A DNA stretch of 64,000 bases from Sabethes cyaneus (GCF_943734655.1 NC_071355.1:138460951-138524950); one strand, 5' to 3'; shown: positions 38,464-50,480, numbered from the stretch's first letter. Numbers and translations are program-made. The notes: a model not told the origin generated them from the sequence alone.

Positions 38464-39780
38464 CTACGTCTGTGTTTTAGTCGCCGGCGCGTCTGCCGGG
38501 CACTTTGGGCCTCCTGTTGTGTGCTTAGCGTCCCGTTGGCCTGTACATATCAGGCACTTGGGCGGCGCAGAACAGTTCCTCGCTATATGGCCTGCACCGC
38601 CACATCTTCTACACAGGTGGCTTCTGTCAGGCCCCTTACAGCTCCAGGACTCCTACCCTCGCTCGAAGCACCGGAAGCAAGCCTCCGGCTGCTGGAACAC
38701 GCTCAGTGGGCATACGGACCATCCCACCTTCAGCTTGGCCGCCTTCAGAGCTGTATTTCCGTCTACCAGTGGAAGTCTAATTGTAGCTACCTGGGCGCCC
38801 GCCGGTCCCTTGCGACGAACAGCTTCGGTAGTCACCACCACGTTACATTGCTCCTTGAGAGCTCGTGTCAGTTCGACCGCTTCAGTGATCTCGTCCAGGT
38901 TTTTAAGCTGGAGAGTAATCTCAGGCGTTAGTGCGCGGATCTGTATGCCATCACCAAGGACCTTTTCTGCCAGCACTTTGTAGGCAGAACCCTTCTCAGT
39001 GGCATCCGTTTTGAGCTCAAGGATCATGACGCCGGTGCGGGAGCGGCGGATACTCCGCACATCCGCGCCGAGACCCTTCAGCTGCTCGTCCTCTCTCATG
39101 GGCTTCAAAACTTCTGCATAACTCAGCCCCTCAGTTTTGAGGATAAGGGCATCGCCTTTGCTCTTCTTTTTTCTGACCACTTTCGGTGGAGTTCGATCCT
39201 CCTCTTTCTTCCTGGCCTTCTTCTTTTTCACTGTTTCCCACTGATTGTCGGGCGCTAACTGCATCTTGTTACCCTCGGTGAGTTCCTCAGTTTGCTTACG
39301 ACCCTCAGCGATCAAGCGCTTCTTCGGGCCCGTGGGGGTTTCTTTCCCTGGGGACTGCCTTGCACGTTTAGTGGATACCTTGTTGTCACTGGACTGCTCC
39401 GTAGTCGCAAGGGCCACGGTGTGGTCAGTCGTTGACAGGCAGGCATCCGTTTGTACAGACCTCGATACAAACGCCTTCTCTACCACTTTTACTCGTGCTT
39501 CGAGTTCACTGTGTCCCTTTGTCGCAGCACGCATGGTGCCCCGAAGCATGAGCAGACTTTGTATCAGGTCCTTCGCTAGGGTGCTGCGGCCTGCCACGAA
39601 CTCTATAATGGCATCGAGCTGATGAGACGCCGCTACCACTCTTGGTAGCATGTCTCTCTTTCCTTCCACTGCTTTTATTAGCGACGGGCCATTCATCGCT
39701 GCGTTCGGCGTAGATGCAGTTGAAGCGACAGGTGTGCCGCTTCACTTTCCGATTACGCTGGCGCTTCTACTCGTATCCAT
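38464..39780 (-). pseudogene. R1 ORF1 (gag-like, zinc knuckle) with two nonsense codons
   Basis: A frame from ATG 39780 is interrupted by TGA at 39742-39744, reopens at MNGPSLIKAVEGKRDML (39696) and runs through a coiled-coil-like region and a Lys-rich segment (KKKKARKKEE). It reaches three cysteine knuckles: CFRCFERG...WSC, CRRCGGAGHIARNC and CLIC....H....C. A TAG at 38653-38655 falls exactly where the first knuckle should have its histidine. Without the stops the frame would end at 38464, just before ORF2. The product normally coats the element RNA. It is truncated here before nucleic-acid binding. Confidence 0.9.
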
Positions 39781-40439
39781 CGGCTGAGATCGCTGGATAC
39801 CACCTCTTGCGAACGGATTATCTAATCCGTACGCGCTCACTAAAGTTAAGTTTTTTTGATTGTTCATATAGAATCCCACGAGTTGAGGGGAAAGAAGGGG
39901 TCGCCGCATCAGAGCCCCTCATGATGCGGTAAGGGCTGATTACTGTGGAGGGCGCTCTGGTGCTCCACAGGCTCCGTTTAAGGCTGAGTATTTATAGAAC
40001 CCCCCCACCATTTATCCCTCGGCACGGGTCGCATGACACCTTGAATTAGGGGTTTATCCATTCACGTTTTTACTTTTAGCCTTGGATAACAGCTATTCAA
40101 CCATCCTCCTTTAGGGGTTTTAAACCCTCTGCTTGGGTTCTCAGTATTTTCAGGTTCATCGAACATGCTTCTACCGAGATCTGTCATTTGCAGGCGGAGA
40201 GTTTACACTCAGTCTTCGCATGAGTGCCCCCTTCTCTGTCCGCATACGACCCTAGTTTCCGCCGGTTGTCCGGTTTCTCTGGTTAAGTTCTCTGAATACT
40301 CTTTCGTTGTTCCGCTTTGTTTGATTGTGATAGTAAGTAATCGAATGTGTTGAGTCCCCCGAACACGCTACGACCCTGAGAACATAGAGTGAGTCAGGAG
40401 GGCGGTGTGAGCATTCTCATACTTGGAAGCTCTCGTCTT

Positions 40440-41115
40440 TTGAGAGCCCGCCTACTCGCAGGTCCTCCTCGATGTTTAGGCCTGCAGAAAACAAACGTTC
40501 TAATGAGCATCTTGTACAGGGTACACTTTATAAGGGGGCTTAGACTGTTCGGAAAATCGCCACTCTTATGTCGAGTTCGCATTCGGTCAACGTCGTCGTA
40601 CGAAGGCTTGCATGATATTGGTTGTACTGGATGTGGCGCTTGGCACAGCCATTGCGCTTCTTCTCCTTCTACTTCTTTTCGACCTTCGGGGTCTGTTCCT
40701 AGACATTACCGGCACGAGCCAACGAACCGTGCACTTTATCTCCGAGCAGCGGAATGGTCAGATTCAGTTCGACCGATGACAGAGAGCCAACTAGGGCTTC
40801 GGTGCCAAGGATGGCACTCTCACAGGATAGTACCAGCTTGTCAGTATCTTCTATATTCTTCACAACGGCAAGCTTCGTCTTGATTTTGCTGATACTTTCC
40901 TGAAGCTACACGTACAAAACGTCAGTGTTGAGACCTGGAATATGAAACTGCGGTTCTTGCACAGTATGAATTACGAAATCATACGCAGCTTTGACTTCAG
41001 CGAACAAATGGTGCGTGATAACTCTGTTTTCACGGCTCTTTTGGGGGATCTGACACAGCGTAAATATTTGGTCCGTTGTTGACCGTCCTTCAACGAAGCC
41101 GGCTTGATGAATTCC
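40440..41115 (-). pseudogene. RTE-clade retrotransposon relic
   Basis: Minus strand, around 41115-40960: HQAGFVEGRSTTDQIFTL and HHLFAEVKAAYDFV, the RTE blocks usually read QAGFR.GRSTTDQ and HHLF.DFKAAYDS. The catalytic aspartate position of motif A (D in DFKAAYD) is E-V-K here. Around 40560-40440, after frameshifts, VKCTLYKMLIRTF with KHRGGPASR corresponds to the C-terminal LYKTLIRPVVLYGHET and LEEDLRVLG block. The sequence between them is decayed. It abuts the 5' end of the R1 element. Confidence 0.75.
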
Positions 41116-44008
41116 CAGAAATCTGTTTTATATCCCAAATTCTAAATCAGTAAATTAGGGCTAAAAGTGATGTGTTAAATTGGATAATTGAATGAATAAT
41201 TGGAAGGCAACACAATACACTTTATTTACTACTTATATCTCCCAAATTCCTGGTAATTTTCATATTGTTACTGTTATCTGAGTGGAATATTTTAGTGGCA
41301 GGGTTTAGTTTTGAATTACACATGAGTTAGTCATCTATTTGGTAGAAAAGTATGATGTTTGACTATAAAGGACGGCGTGTTTTAAACGGTTTACGCAATG
41401 CACTGCACCTACTAATGTTAAGGTTTGCCAACACAATACGACTAACCTACAATTCAACCCTGAGTGATTGGATGCTGTATAAAAATGACGATTCTCTTTT
41501 CGCTGTGGCGTTAGAAGACGCAATAATGTGCCAGCTAGCTTTCTGCCGGACAGCTCAGAAGTGGCGTGGTGGTACAAATTGACGCGAGAGAAATAAATTA
41601 GCTGCTCTATTATGTCAGCTACCCGCGGGTTGCCACGCTGAATGCTAAAGCCGCTAAGCAGTACGGTCGGAAAATTCTGTCCTAATGGATAGCAATTTAT
41701 CACAATGATGGTTGACTGACTGTGCGAAGTGCCGTTGTGGTCACGTACAAATCCTCAGATGAGATGAGCTTGCGAAAACGGAAGAAAAGCCAATCCGCTT
41801 GCAGAAGTCATTAGTTTAGATGGAGAAAAAAAACTTCCGACGCACACTTTCGGAGATAGTTCAATGTCTGTTGGAAGGGAAAAACAGATTTGATAAATGG
41901 CGATCGATTTCTTTTAACAAGACCAATGAGACTCATGATTTCGTATGAGTGAATTCTGTACCTCACGATACTAAATAATAGGTTACCGTAAGCTACTGTA
42001 CAAGGCAAGTAAAATACAGGACTGTAGTTTGGATAGGCTTATAATCATTTGGCACTTACAGATTTTGTTTCGCTATTCTGAAAAAAACAGGTTTCAGGTA
42101 AGGTGTTTCAAACTATCCATTATCGGGGCTTTGTCTAATATTAATTATTGTATTATAACTATAATAAATAAAATACCATAACAATAATAGAATAACATAA
42201 TGAATAAAACGAACCAATAAATTAAAATAGGGCACTAGTACCTTACCAATACATACTACTATGATTGCGCATTCGGCTCGTTGTGATAAATTGATTGTCC
42301 AGGACCAAGTAGCACCTTGTTTCATTCATCAGAATACAAAAATTGTCTTAATAAGCAAATGATGTAATATTGATTATGACATTTAAACCATTTTTAGTCT
42401 GTACTTCGTGTAAATTAACGGGGTTGAAATTAAAATGTGTTCAGAATAAAAACTGTTAAACGAACGGAGTCTACCGTATTCTTTACATCTGATTTTTTTC
42501 AACAAATTTGATGCCAAAAAATCATGTCAAATTTGTATGTTGATTGACAAAAACTAGTTGTTGTATCTAAAAGGAAGTATTCAATATATAATTCAAACTG
42601 TTTTAATAATTTTGTTTGTCGACGTAAATCTTCGCAGATAAGTAAGACAACCAGACTAATCAATGCACCTGCCTATCAACTTAATTTATTGTCTGCATTT
42701 GAGATTGCTTTGTTGTCTATACAGCGATGAACCAGGGGTTACTTAAATATAACCAAATTTAACACTATATATCAATAATTTATTATCTCGACATGCTCAG
42801 AAACAAATTGTTGAGAATAAATTAGTGATAATTACAAAATACTATGGCTCCAAGCGGTGTTGGTAACTTTTCTTTAGCAACATCTGATTCGATTCCAGAG
42901 CTGGCTGATTGATAGGGCATAGCCCATAACACAGCAAAACGATTTGTTTTCAGTTAATCTTCAACTGCTTGATCGAGATCACAGTAAAATGGACTAGTAC
43001 TTTTTGACCACCTATAATTAAAACTGAAATAATATCTAGTTCAATAAGTTTCGGTTTTCAAGTGCTTCGCCGAGTGTCGGGCTATGCCCGTGCCTGTGGA
43101 ATAACTACGTTCGCATTGTTTATCCAGCGGAGTAAAACTTCCTTGAGGCTATTAGTTTATGCAAATTAAGATTTCATGACTGCAGTGAAGTGGTGGACAC
43201 TTCATTCCCGTTGGCCACGTTTGCTTATTGGATGGCGGCCGTCGTGAAGTGATCAAAACAAGTAGAATTACCCCATCGGCTGCCACTCGACCGGGACGGA
43301 GCTCTCTTCATTGTGTAAATAGAGTGGGTAAACAGTTGCAGGTGGTATTTTCTTGCTCGAAAAGAATCGATTAAGGTAAAGTTTACTGTCTTATGACTAC
43401 ATAACCACATATTCTGCTTGGCAGCCGTTTTATCTAGGTGTTTAAAAGTACATGCGTACAAAAAACAGTAGCAACACCATTCGTACAGCGAACGTGGCCG
43501 CCAAATTTCCATACATTTCACATCTTAAACTTTCTTACGTGCACCTTCAGGCAGCGCAAAGTACCTACATCTTATCGGTTCCATTGTTTACCAACCTGGC
43601 AACCATTTATGTACGTCATATGCTATTCCGACTTTAACTGTTCGTAGTTATTGACAGGTTGAATTACTCTGCTTCGAGCTGGAGGAGAGGAAAAAAACGT
43701 TTAAGTCCCATAGATCATGACATTTTTAGCTGAAAGAGTGTCAAGTGCTGGTGGCCTTAGCGAAAACAATTACGTACCATAAACAGCGATCGGCGCGCCA
43801 ATCGTCACTTCAGTTGACTGACAGCGAACTTGGACGCACTACTGTTTGACACCACTCGGACGCGTCTATGAACTACTGTTGTAGCAGCGGAGGACTGCTA
43901 TCTTATGCAGTGACGACGGCATTTAAGCTATCTTGCGAACGCGAACGAAAATCCAACCATCAGCTCAATCGGCACTGAGAAAAGCTCAAATCTAAACTGG
44001 ACAAAAAA
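41116..44008. other. 2.9 kb without recognisable features
   Basis: Mostly AT-rich; a more GC-rich part lies at about 43780-43990. Short frames (41352-41582, 43438-43647) have no recognisable family. I see no transposon termini. Confidence 0.4.
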
Positions 44009-44155
44009 AAACTATCTGCAGGAAAATGGAATAGGTAGATGCTTTATGTAATTTAGTATAGGGTACGGGTGGATCTTTTCAGCCTACTTTTAAATTCAGC
44101 CTACATTCCTTTTCTTTCGCTACGGTTTTATAAATTAATATTTCGGTACTATATA

Positions 44156-44245
44156 GGGTAACCAACTTATTTTGGATCCCATCAACAGCTGTACATAATT
44201 TGGAAACCTGCATTTGATTTGGGATCCAAAATACGTTGGTTACCC
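44156..44245. mobile_element. 90-bp hairpin MITE, TA target
   Basis: It starts GGGTAACCAACTTATTTTGG and ends with the near complement ATACGTTGGTTACCC, leaving only about 35 bases between the arms. TA lies directly outside both ends (44154-44155 and 44246-44247), which suggests a Tc1/mariner-type MITE. Confidence 0.85.
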
Positions 44246-44287
44246 TAACAATGCTGAACAGAATTTAGTATCCATGCGGTTTTTATA

Positions 44288-44397
44288 ATTTGATTTGAGT
44301 CACTATGATAAGTTTGGGTCATTCGTGACTTCTACGGTGTTGGGATTTAAACCCGGGTGAGAGGCGTGACTGCTAACCACTACACCGGGATTGACTC
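44288..44397 (-). mobile_element. tRNA-derived SINE (family A), older copy
   Basis: On the minus strand it reads CCCGGTGTAGTGGTTAGC (A box region), then GGGTTTAAATCCC (B box), then GAAGTCACGAATGACCCAA, matching 6421-6538 at most positions. It is more diverged than the first copy, with B-box changes (TTCAAA to TTTAAA). Confidence 0.85.
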
Positions 44398-44502
44398 CAT
44401 GTTAAAACTATTTTCTTCAAAATGTAAGAACATCAACTTTGTTGTTTACTGAGCAACTAAAAGCCTACGATGGGCGCCCACAAAAATGTCATGATTTTTA
44501 GC

Positions 44503-44727
44503 GTAACTTTTCAAAAAGACCTAAGTAACATTAGAAGACTCACTTTGGTATCGTTTTCTTCAGATTATTATGGCGATATAAACGCATATTAACGAAAATA
44601 GAGACGCTAAAAACCGATTCATGCATAGCTGATGTATTAAAATGCATTTGCGTTGCTGTGGCACGAGAAAGAGAAGAGGCACAAATAGAATCTCCCATTG
44701 TTATTTAGGTCCTTTTGAAAAGTTACG
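44503..44727. mobile_element. 225-bp MITE
   Basis: Inverted ends of about 29 bases: GCGTAACTTTTCAAAAAGAC on the left and the complement of GCGTAACTTTTCAAAAGGAC on the right, followed inward by CTAAGTAAC and CTAAATAAC. No coding content; target duplication unclear. Confidence 0.75.
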
Positions 44728-44747
44728 CGAGATTTGTATCATACAGT

Positions 44748-44818
44748 ATTAGTATTAGTTCGGAACCCAAATACAGGTGGCGCTGCAAAATTTTGCTTTC
44801 TAATTTGATGATATAGTA
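44748..44818 (-). repeat. Dispersed repeat, inverted match to 11176-11240
   Basis: Shares ACAGGTGGCGCT and CTTTCTAATTTGATGATATAG blocks with the complement of 11176-11240 (and the second-unit copy near 19245). Confidence 0.65.
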
Positions 44819-45245
44819 TGTTCGAGAAAGTTGTAGATAATAATATTATTATGAAGCTTTTTGCTGAAAATATTATTCCTCTAAGTATCACAGTTTTTGA
44901 GACAAGGTCGTCACAGTATAATTATGGTAGTCAGTATGACACCGAATATCACCCTTCCCTTTCCTTCTTCAGTGTGCCAACGTATTCCCATAGACTAGGA
45001 AACCCATCACAAAAAAATAAAATTAGATCAACTAATCTTGCAACTGGAGGCACTAAACATTGCATTCTAATGGTTTTGCTACTTTTTGGGGCATAAATTA
45101 CACTAAATTCTGTGATTTCTGCCTGTGAAAAGGAATGTAGGCTGTATTTAAAAGTAGGGCTGAAAATACCCACCTGTATCCTATACTAAATTGCATAAAG
45201 CATCTACGTATTCCATTTTCCTGCAGATAGTTTGTTAGTTATGTT

Positions 45246-45370
45246 GCGAATACTAACCACCAGTCGTTGCGTCTATTGCTATACAGAAATTCTGCCGAAG
45301 ACGCCATATTAAAAAAAGCACTATGAAAAGTTATTAAAAAAGTTCACGATTTCGAGCATTTAAACCACTG
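45246..45370 (+). repeat. Dispersed repeat, direct match to 11241-11370
   Basis: Shares AATACTAACCACCAGTCGTTG, CGCCATATT and GTTATTAAAAAAGTTCACGA with 11241-11340. Together with 44748-44818 it is the same source repeat split into two oppositely oriented pieces either side of the foldback right arm. Confidence 0.75.
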
Positions 45371-47691
45371 TGCGCTGTTAGAAACACACCTAACGAAGTC
45401 ATCAACCTCAACGTTTTTCGTGTAACGGATTGATAGATATAGGTGTGGTTTAAATAGAATACTATAAAAAGCAAAGAGTAAAAAATGAGAGTTGAACGAA
45501 AAATATGTTAGTGATTTGGATATCCTTTCCCACTGTGCAGCAGCAAAAGAAGGTGAAAGTCATAAGCCGCAATTTTCAAATCAAAATACGAAGCAGTAGT
45601 TGTACGTCAAGAGTGCTGTTCAAAAGGTTTGAGAACAGGCTTCCGTAATACGAACTGACGCCAAAAAATAAAATAAAACCCTGCAGACTATGACTTGCAC
45701 TATGCCTGGCTTCGTCCACGTTTTCTATTCCAGTAGTTGATCAAAGTCCCGCTTTCAGGTTAAGTGAGGATTGATGAGTTTGTGGAGTGTCCGCACGATG
45801 CGAAGAGTGGAGCAAAGTAGTAAAGAAAAACAGATATCATCCTATTAGATACCCACCACGCAGGGTTCAACTTACACACTTTTGTTGATCCAACACTCAC
45901 TTTTGGATTCGAGAACGTCTGAAAATGACATTCAGGAAAAAAAGAAATGATTAATGAGTCCATGCTCTGCTATGAAAGAAAATAACATTTTTCTTCCAGT
46001 TCCTCATTTTTCATTTGCACCTTCAGCTGCCGTCCGGCTGTAACGAGCTTCGATGAGGCGTACTTCCTGTGTGCAAATTTGTGAAGCTGAAATTCAAAGG
46101 TGTAATTTGTTAAACGCACTTTTATACGTTTCAAAAGTATGAGAAAGGTTTGCCATCTTATCAACAACATGAGTTGTTAATTAAGACAAGTGAAACTAAA
46201 ATCTTTCATAGAACAGATGATTTTGTTTTAACGAAATTGTTCGAATAACAGATTAAAAATATTTTCATATGCAATGTCATACAATAACAAACCCAGCAGT
46301 TTCGTGCATTTTGTACTACGCTACATATTTTTTGCACAACTATTTTCCAGTTCTTCTGGCGTGATGACGTCGTTTGATGAAGGAATAAATTTCATCTGAA
46401 TTTTTGAAGAGCTTAAAGTATTATTGGAGGTCGAAAACGTTCTCACCTAGCTAATGCGATATCAAATAAACAAATAAAATAATATTTTTTTCCGACCACA
46501 CCTGGGCTTTACTGGAAGCTCCAATCGTGACTCATATCTTCCGAAAAATCTACGCAAACTTAGAACCAAGTTTCACTAGACTGTCACATCAAAAGATGAT
46601 TGATGTTGAAAAAGGCAGTGGCATGTTTGTAATTCATTTTTCTCGTCCTTTGATCCCTGGATGTTAACGATGTTCACGGACGAGCGAACAGACGAATGGA
46701 GCGGTCCGTTCACGCCCTCTCTGCGCCTCGTGTTTTACCCGTCTTGAGTAAACAACCGAACATTTCGAGCTCCATCGGGGAAATGATTAATTTGTTTACT
46801 CTCGAAACACGAATCCGCTGCCGCCTGAAAACGTCGTCGATTAGCGCACGTATTCTCCGTCGTTGTCGTTGATATTTATGTGTATGCGTTGTACAGCTAT
46901 GGCCAACAGAACTAAATATAACATGATCTATGTTCTATCAGTTGGGCCTGATGGGGAGATATTGTGAAGTAGTGCCACCAATGTGTGGGACTCACCGGGG
47001 AACAACAGTGATTTATGTCTACGACAACTGGCTGATGTGTATATTTGCTCAGATGCGTTGCGGGGTCGAAGCGCATTGGAGGATACACTGTGCAGTTAAT
47101 CATTTGTCGTAATCAAATACAGTCATCCCGATCATTCATGCCTGGTGTGGGTGCTTGCAACCGAAAGATATTGATTGCTTTCAACAAGCATTAGTTATGG
47201 AACTTGTCGTTAGATAGAAAGTGATGTTCATGGCACAATAAAAATTAGTAACATTTCTATATAAAGTTATTTTTTTCTACCTTACGATATGGGTGTTGGT
47301 CTCAAATACTTTTATTACAATAAAATCGTTCTGCTAAGTGTGTTGCACCTTTAGCAATTTCGCTGTTTATTCTTCCAGAAACCAACCAAATATTGAATGC
47401 ATTAAATAAATTGAAAGCCAGATTCAAATTCTACTGAATATGTATACATAGCAAAACATAACAACCCTTGAAAAAGTACGATTTTTCATAATAATTCCTT
47501 TATTTTTAAAAGCATTAAATTCGAATCTGTTTTGTGTGTTGGTAAAATCAATATGCAGTGGAGGCAAAATGAACAAAAATTAATATACAGTTTGGGTAAT
47601 TGAACATTATGCAACATTTGGCTTTTAGCTCATTTTATCGGTCGTCTTTCGTCATTTTTCGAAAGACTCGATCATTTGTGCCCAACAAAAA
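45371..47691. other. 2.3 kb without recognisable features
   Basis: No transposon ends or protein motifs were recognised. Frames at 45970-46170 and 46930-47112 are short and unfamiliar. Confidence 0.4.
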
Positions 47692-47760
47692 GTTCCCAAC
47701 ATAGCCTTAGCCATCTCAAGCCTCTACCTAGCGCCTCCACGTGGCCATACCTGAAAATAC
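47692..47760 (+). mobile_element. Fragment of RTE 5' UTR
   Basis: CCCAACATAGCCTTAGCCAT followed by CTCAAGCCTCTACCTAGCGCCTCCACG matches the RTE 5' UTR at 13780-13832 (CAAACATAGCTCTGGCTCTC and so on). No coding part follows. Confidence 0.7.
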
Positions 47761-47774
47761 TTCAATTTGTATAC

Positions 47775-47858
47775 AGGGATACCTCGGTATAAGACAATTT
47801 ATAATTTTAAAAAGTTGTGTTATATCGAAATTGTCGTATATCGAAACATTCCGCCCCA
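47775..47858. mobile_element. Short hairpin, possible pogo-type MITE remnant
   Basis: It begins CAGGGATACCTCGGTATAAG and the downstream TTATATCGAAATTGTCGTAT is partly its complement (GGTATAAGACAATTT against AAATTGTCGTATATC). CAG...ACCTCG...TATA ends resemble pogo/Tigger-type inverted repeats; the assignment is tentative. Confidence 0.4.
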
Positions 47859-47859
47859 C

Positions 47860-48335
47860 TGGTAATCCGTACTCTGCTTCCAGTCTTTCGCTTCGCAACC
47901 AGGAACCGTACAACCGCACAGAGCCCCAACATATTCACTGCTACTACCAAAATGTGGGTGGCATGAACACGAGTGCTGTTGATTATCTGCTCGCCTGCTC
48001 CGACAGTCCGCACGAGATAATCGTATTGACCGAAACCTTGACAATCGTACGTGCTCTCAGTAGATATTTGGATCTAATTATGAGGTGTTCCGTTGCGACC
48101 GCAGCATACCCAATAGTCGCAAAAGCACAGGAGGTGGCGTCTCGATTACTCGGCGTTACTATCCGTCAACAAATACGTCTTGACGTGACTAGTGCACCAC
48201 CGATCGTCTACTATGATTTCGCCCGTGCGGACTTCAGGGAAATCTAAAGAACCCTGACTAGCATCAATTGGGATGCAGTTTTGGACAAGGATGATATTAA
48301 TTCTCCAATATCCTGAACTACGTTATCGATCGACA
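47860..48335 (+). pseudogene. Non-LTR retrotransposon relic with internal deletion (Jockey/CR1-type)
   Basis: The frame gives HCYYQNVGGMNTSAVDYLL and then IIVLTETL, the start of an apurinic-type endonuclease (YQNVRG...LTETW). It jumps directly to a region from the end of the endonuclease/RT linker (YYDFARADFREI, then SINWDAVLDKDDIN after a stop). Most of the endonuclease is deleted. The clade is inferred from the YQNVRG and DF.RADY patterns only. Confidence 0.65.
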
Positions 48336-48369
48336 TATCCCAAAAAGAACCATGCCCGCTCTGAAGCCA

Positions 48370-48438
48370 CTGTAAACGGGCAGATCTACCTTAAGGAGCC
48401 ACTCTGAGACTGTAAACGGGCAGATCTACCTTAAGGAG
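48370..48438. repeat. Tandem 40-base duplication
   Basis: ACTGTAAACGGGCAGATCTA and CCTTAAGGAG occur twice with a period of 40 bases, with no mismatch in 29 bases. It lies just after the non-LTR relic. Confidence 0.9.
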
Positions 48439-48575
48439 TGTCCACAGAAGCATCTGCTTCCTCTAGCGTTTCTTCCATGGTGCAATTTGATGTGGGAGAC
48501 CCTTTACATTAAACGTTTACATGTACACTGAAGTCGCTTTTTACGCAGTTTTCGGAATTTACGCGGTTTTTTTTT

Positions 48576-49412
48576 GACGTAGGACTACGTCTTTGTTTAC
48601 TATACTGGGACTGGGTAGCACTTTGTGAAAACGAAAATAGAAGTGTAACGTTTGAATGAAAGATTTCAAATGCCAATAACTACTAAACTACTGAACGAAA
48701 CTGAACGAAATTTATATGTCGTTGGATAGATAAAATGACCAGCAATTTTTATGAGGGTAAGAGAGCAATTTTAAGGGGGGCGTAAAAGGGGGGCCTCCTA
48801 TACAAACGAAACACAAATTTTCTCAAAACTCGAGAACTAATCAAGCAAATGGAACCAAATTTGGCATGTGGGGGTTTCAGAAGGCAGGAATTTTTTCTAT
48901 GGTATAATGAGACTCATCTGTATTTTAACAGGGGGAGGGGGGATTTTTTCTATGGTGGATTAGAACCTTTGCTTTCTTTAAAAAGGGGAGGTCCAATACA
49001 AATGAAATACAACATTCTTCATAACTCGAGAACTAATCAAGCAAATGGCACCAAATTTGACGTGTAGGTTTGTTTGGAGGCATGAATTTTATTATTTTAT
49101 GATGCTTTGAGACCCCTCGCCCCTATAATAAGAGGCTAATTCATTGCCATTTCAACCTTTATGATGCACACAAGTGATTTTTAAAAGAAATTTCTAAGCC
49201 TCAAAGGTTGCAGGCGTTGTACTTATGAACCCCCGTCCACGTATTTTCAAAGCCACCATTGCATTGAATGAAGAATTGAATCTGAATATTTCGCTCTTCT
49301 CTTTTAAATATTCACTTAAACAATGGCACTCACAGATTCTTATAAACATACATATGCCAGAACTGCAGTTTACATTAGTCTTTGATCTGATCATCTGATA
49401 TAGTCCTACGTC
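48576..49412. mobile_element. Possible element bounded by GACGTAGGACTACGTC-type palindromes
   Basis: The left boundary motif GACGTAGGACTACGTC lies at 48576-48591 and the right, TAGTCCTACGTC, at 49401-49412. The interior holds non-coding sequence and a Helitron-type repeat block. Similar palindromes occur at 12787, 20855, 58427 and 58492. Whether they are true termini is unproven. Confidence 0.35.
48775..49135 (+). repeat. Helitron-type tandem units
   Basis: Two to three units with a G-run, CTATACAAACGAAACACAAA-like block and AACTAATCAAGCAAATGG, the same as in the Helitrons at 6605-7986 and 8471-9373. No TC start or CTAG end was located. Confidence 0.7.
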
Positions 49413-49479
49413 ACCGTTTCGTACAACCCTTAGGGCTGTATACCTTGCAGTTTTTTCGTTTAGAACTACAATACATTAA

Positions 49480-50480
49480 ATGTATAGTAATGTATTATAT
49501 TTATAAGCAGTAAGATATGTATATAATGTATTAGGAGCCAAGATAGGGCTCCTGGCCCCCACCTCTGGCTACGTGGCTGGGCTCTGGATACGTTTCTCCT
49601 TTTACACACGGTTTCTTTATTTAGCAGTTTACAGCGGTTCTCATTAGGTGGGAGATTTTGATGGTCGGACCACGGGAGATGTCTTAACGCGTGTCTAATA
49701 AATCTCCGTTGCACGGCTTCGATTCTTGCTGACCAAATATGAGTGAATGGACTCCATACCACGGAAGCCGTCTCGAGAATAGAGCGCACCAACGAAAAGT
49801 AGAGAGATGGCAAACAATATGGATCACGGAAGTCTTTGGCCACGCGCATGATAAAACCCAGATTGCGATTCGCTTTTGAAATGATGTTTGAGTAATGGTT
49901 GTTGAAAGTCATTTTAGTATCCAGGTCGACTCCTAGATCCTTAACAACGCTGACCCGTTCAAGAATAGTCTCGTCTATTTTATAATTATATACAATAGGT
50001 GTTTTACTTCGAGTGAAGGTGATGACAGTGCACTTGGAAATACTGATGGTCAGGTTATTTAGGCAACACCACTTTGTAAATTGGTCAATATAGCATTGCA
50101 GTAGCTTACAGTCCTCAACAGACCGTACAGAGAGAAATATCTTTAGATCATCAGCGTACAGTAGCTTGCAACCCGGAGGGATCACAGCACAAACGTCATT
50201 AAAAAATATAATAAATTAGCAATGGTCCTAGGTTGCTTCCTTGTGGCACTCCAGATTGATTACAAAAGCAGTACGACTCAGTAGAGCCTAATTTAACTGA
50301 GAGTTGTCGATTTGTTAGGTACGTCTGAAGCCAGCAGACAAAGTCATTGGAAGCTCCTAAACGTTTCAGTTTCCGAAGCAGAACTTGGTGGTCAATGCGG
50401 TCAAAAGCAGCTTTAAGATCAGTATATACTGTGTCTACTTGCGCTGCGTCTTCTATCTGGCGAATGCAATTTAGTTAACT
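49480..50480 (-). pseudogene. Non-LTR reverse transcriptase relic (Jockey/CR1-type)
   Basis: Minus-strand RT motifs in order: VYTDLKAAFDRIDHQVLLRK (motif A, near 50430), TNRQLSVKLGSTESY, SGVPQGSNLGPLL (motif B, near 50230), LLYADDLKIFLSV (motif C, near 50150), ISKCTVITFTRSK, VSVVKDLGVDLDTKMTFNNH, and the thumb block YFSLVRSILETASVVWSP and QRRFIRHALRHLPW. A stop and frameshift separate motifs B and C. Catalytic residues are intact. The endonuclease and the extreme C-terminus are missing. Close in pattern to 62492-63363. Confidence 0.88.

Larger units (their letters stand above)
35237..40370 (-). mobile_element. R1-clade non-LTR retrotransposon, nearly full length, inactive
   Basis: On the minus strand it has a 5' UTR-like region (about 40370-39781), a gag-like ORF1, an endonuclease-RT ORF2, and a 3' UTR ending in a run of nine A at 35245-35237. 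The architecture and the C-terminal HLTQILSGHGCF block identify the R1 clade. Classical R1 elements insert in 28S rDNA, but no rDNA flanks are present, so this is a dispersed family member. The 5' boundary is estimated from where R1-like sequence gives way to an RTE relic. No target duplication was found. Confidence 0.9.
44009..45232. mobile_element. 1.2-kb foldback element containing nested insertions
   Basis: Terminal arms of about 105 bases are inverted copies: left AACTATCTGCAGGAAAATGG (44009) and right, its complement, ending near 45232, continuing through TAGATGCTTTATG, AATTTAGTATAGG and TTTTCAGCC. The arms differ at several bases. Inside lie a 90-bp MITE, a SINE and a second MITE, so it is an older host for later insertions. 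No coding content. Confidence 0.82.

Noticed and set aside
35237..40370. Interpretation as a 28S-inserted R1 and thus presence of rDNA
   Set aside because: Flanks are a CA microsatellite region and an RTE relic; no rRNA sequence is recognised.
43922..43975. TTTAAG followed about 35 bases later by ATCAGCTC, resembling a core promoter
   Set aside because: Spacing is longer than usual, the motifs are weak and no coding exon lies downstream.
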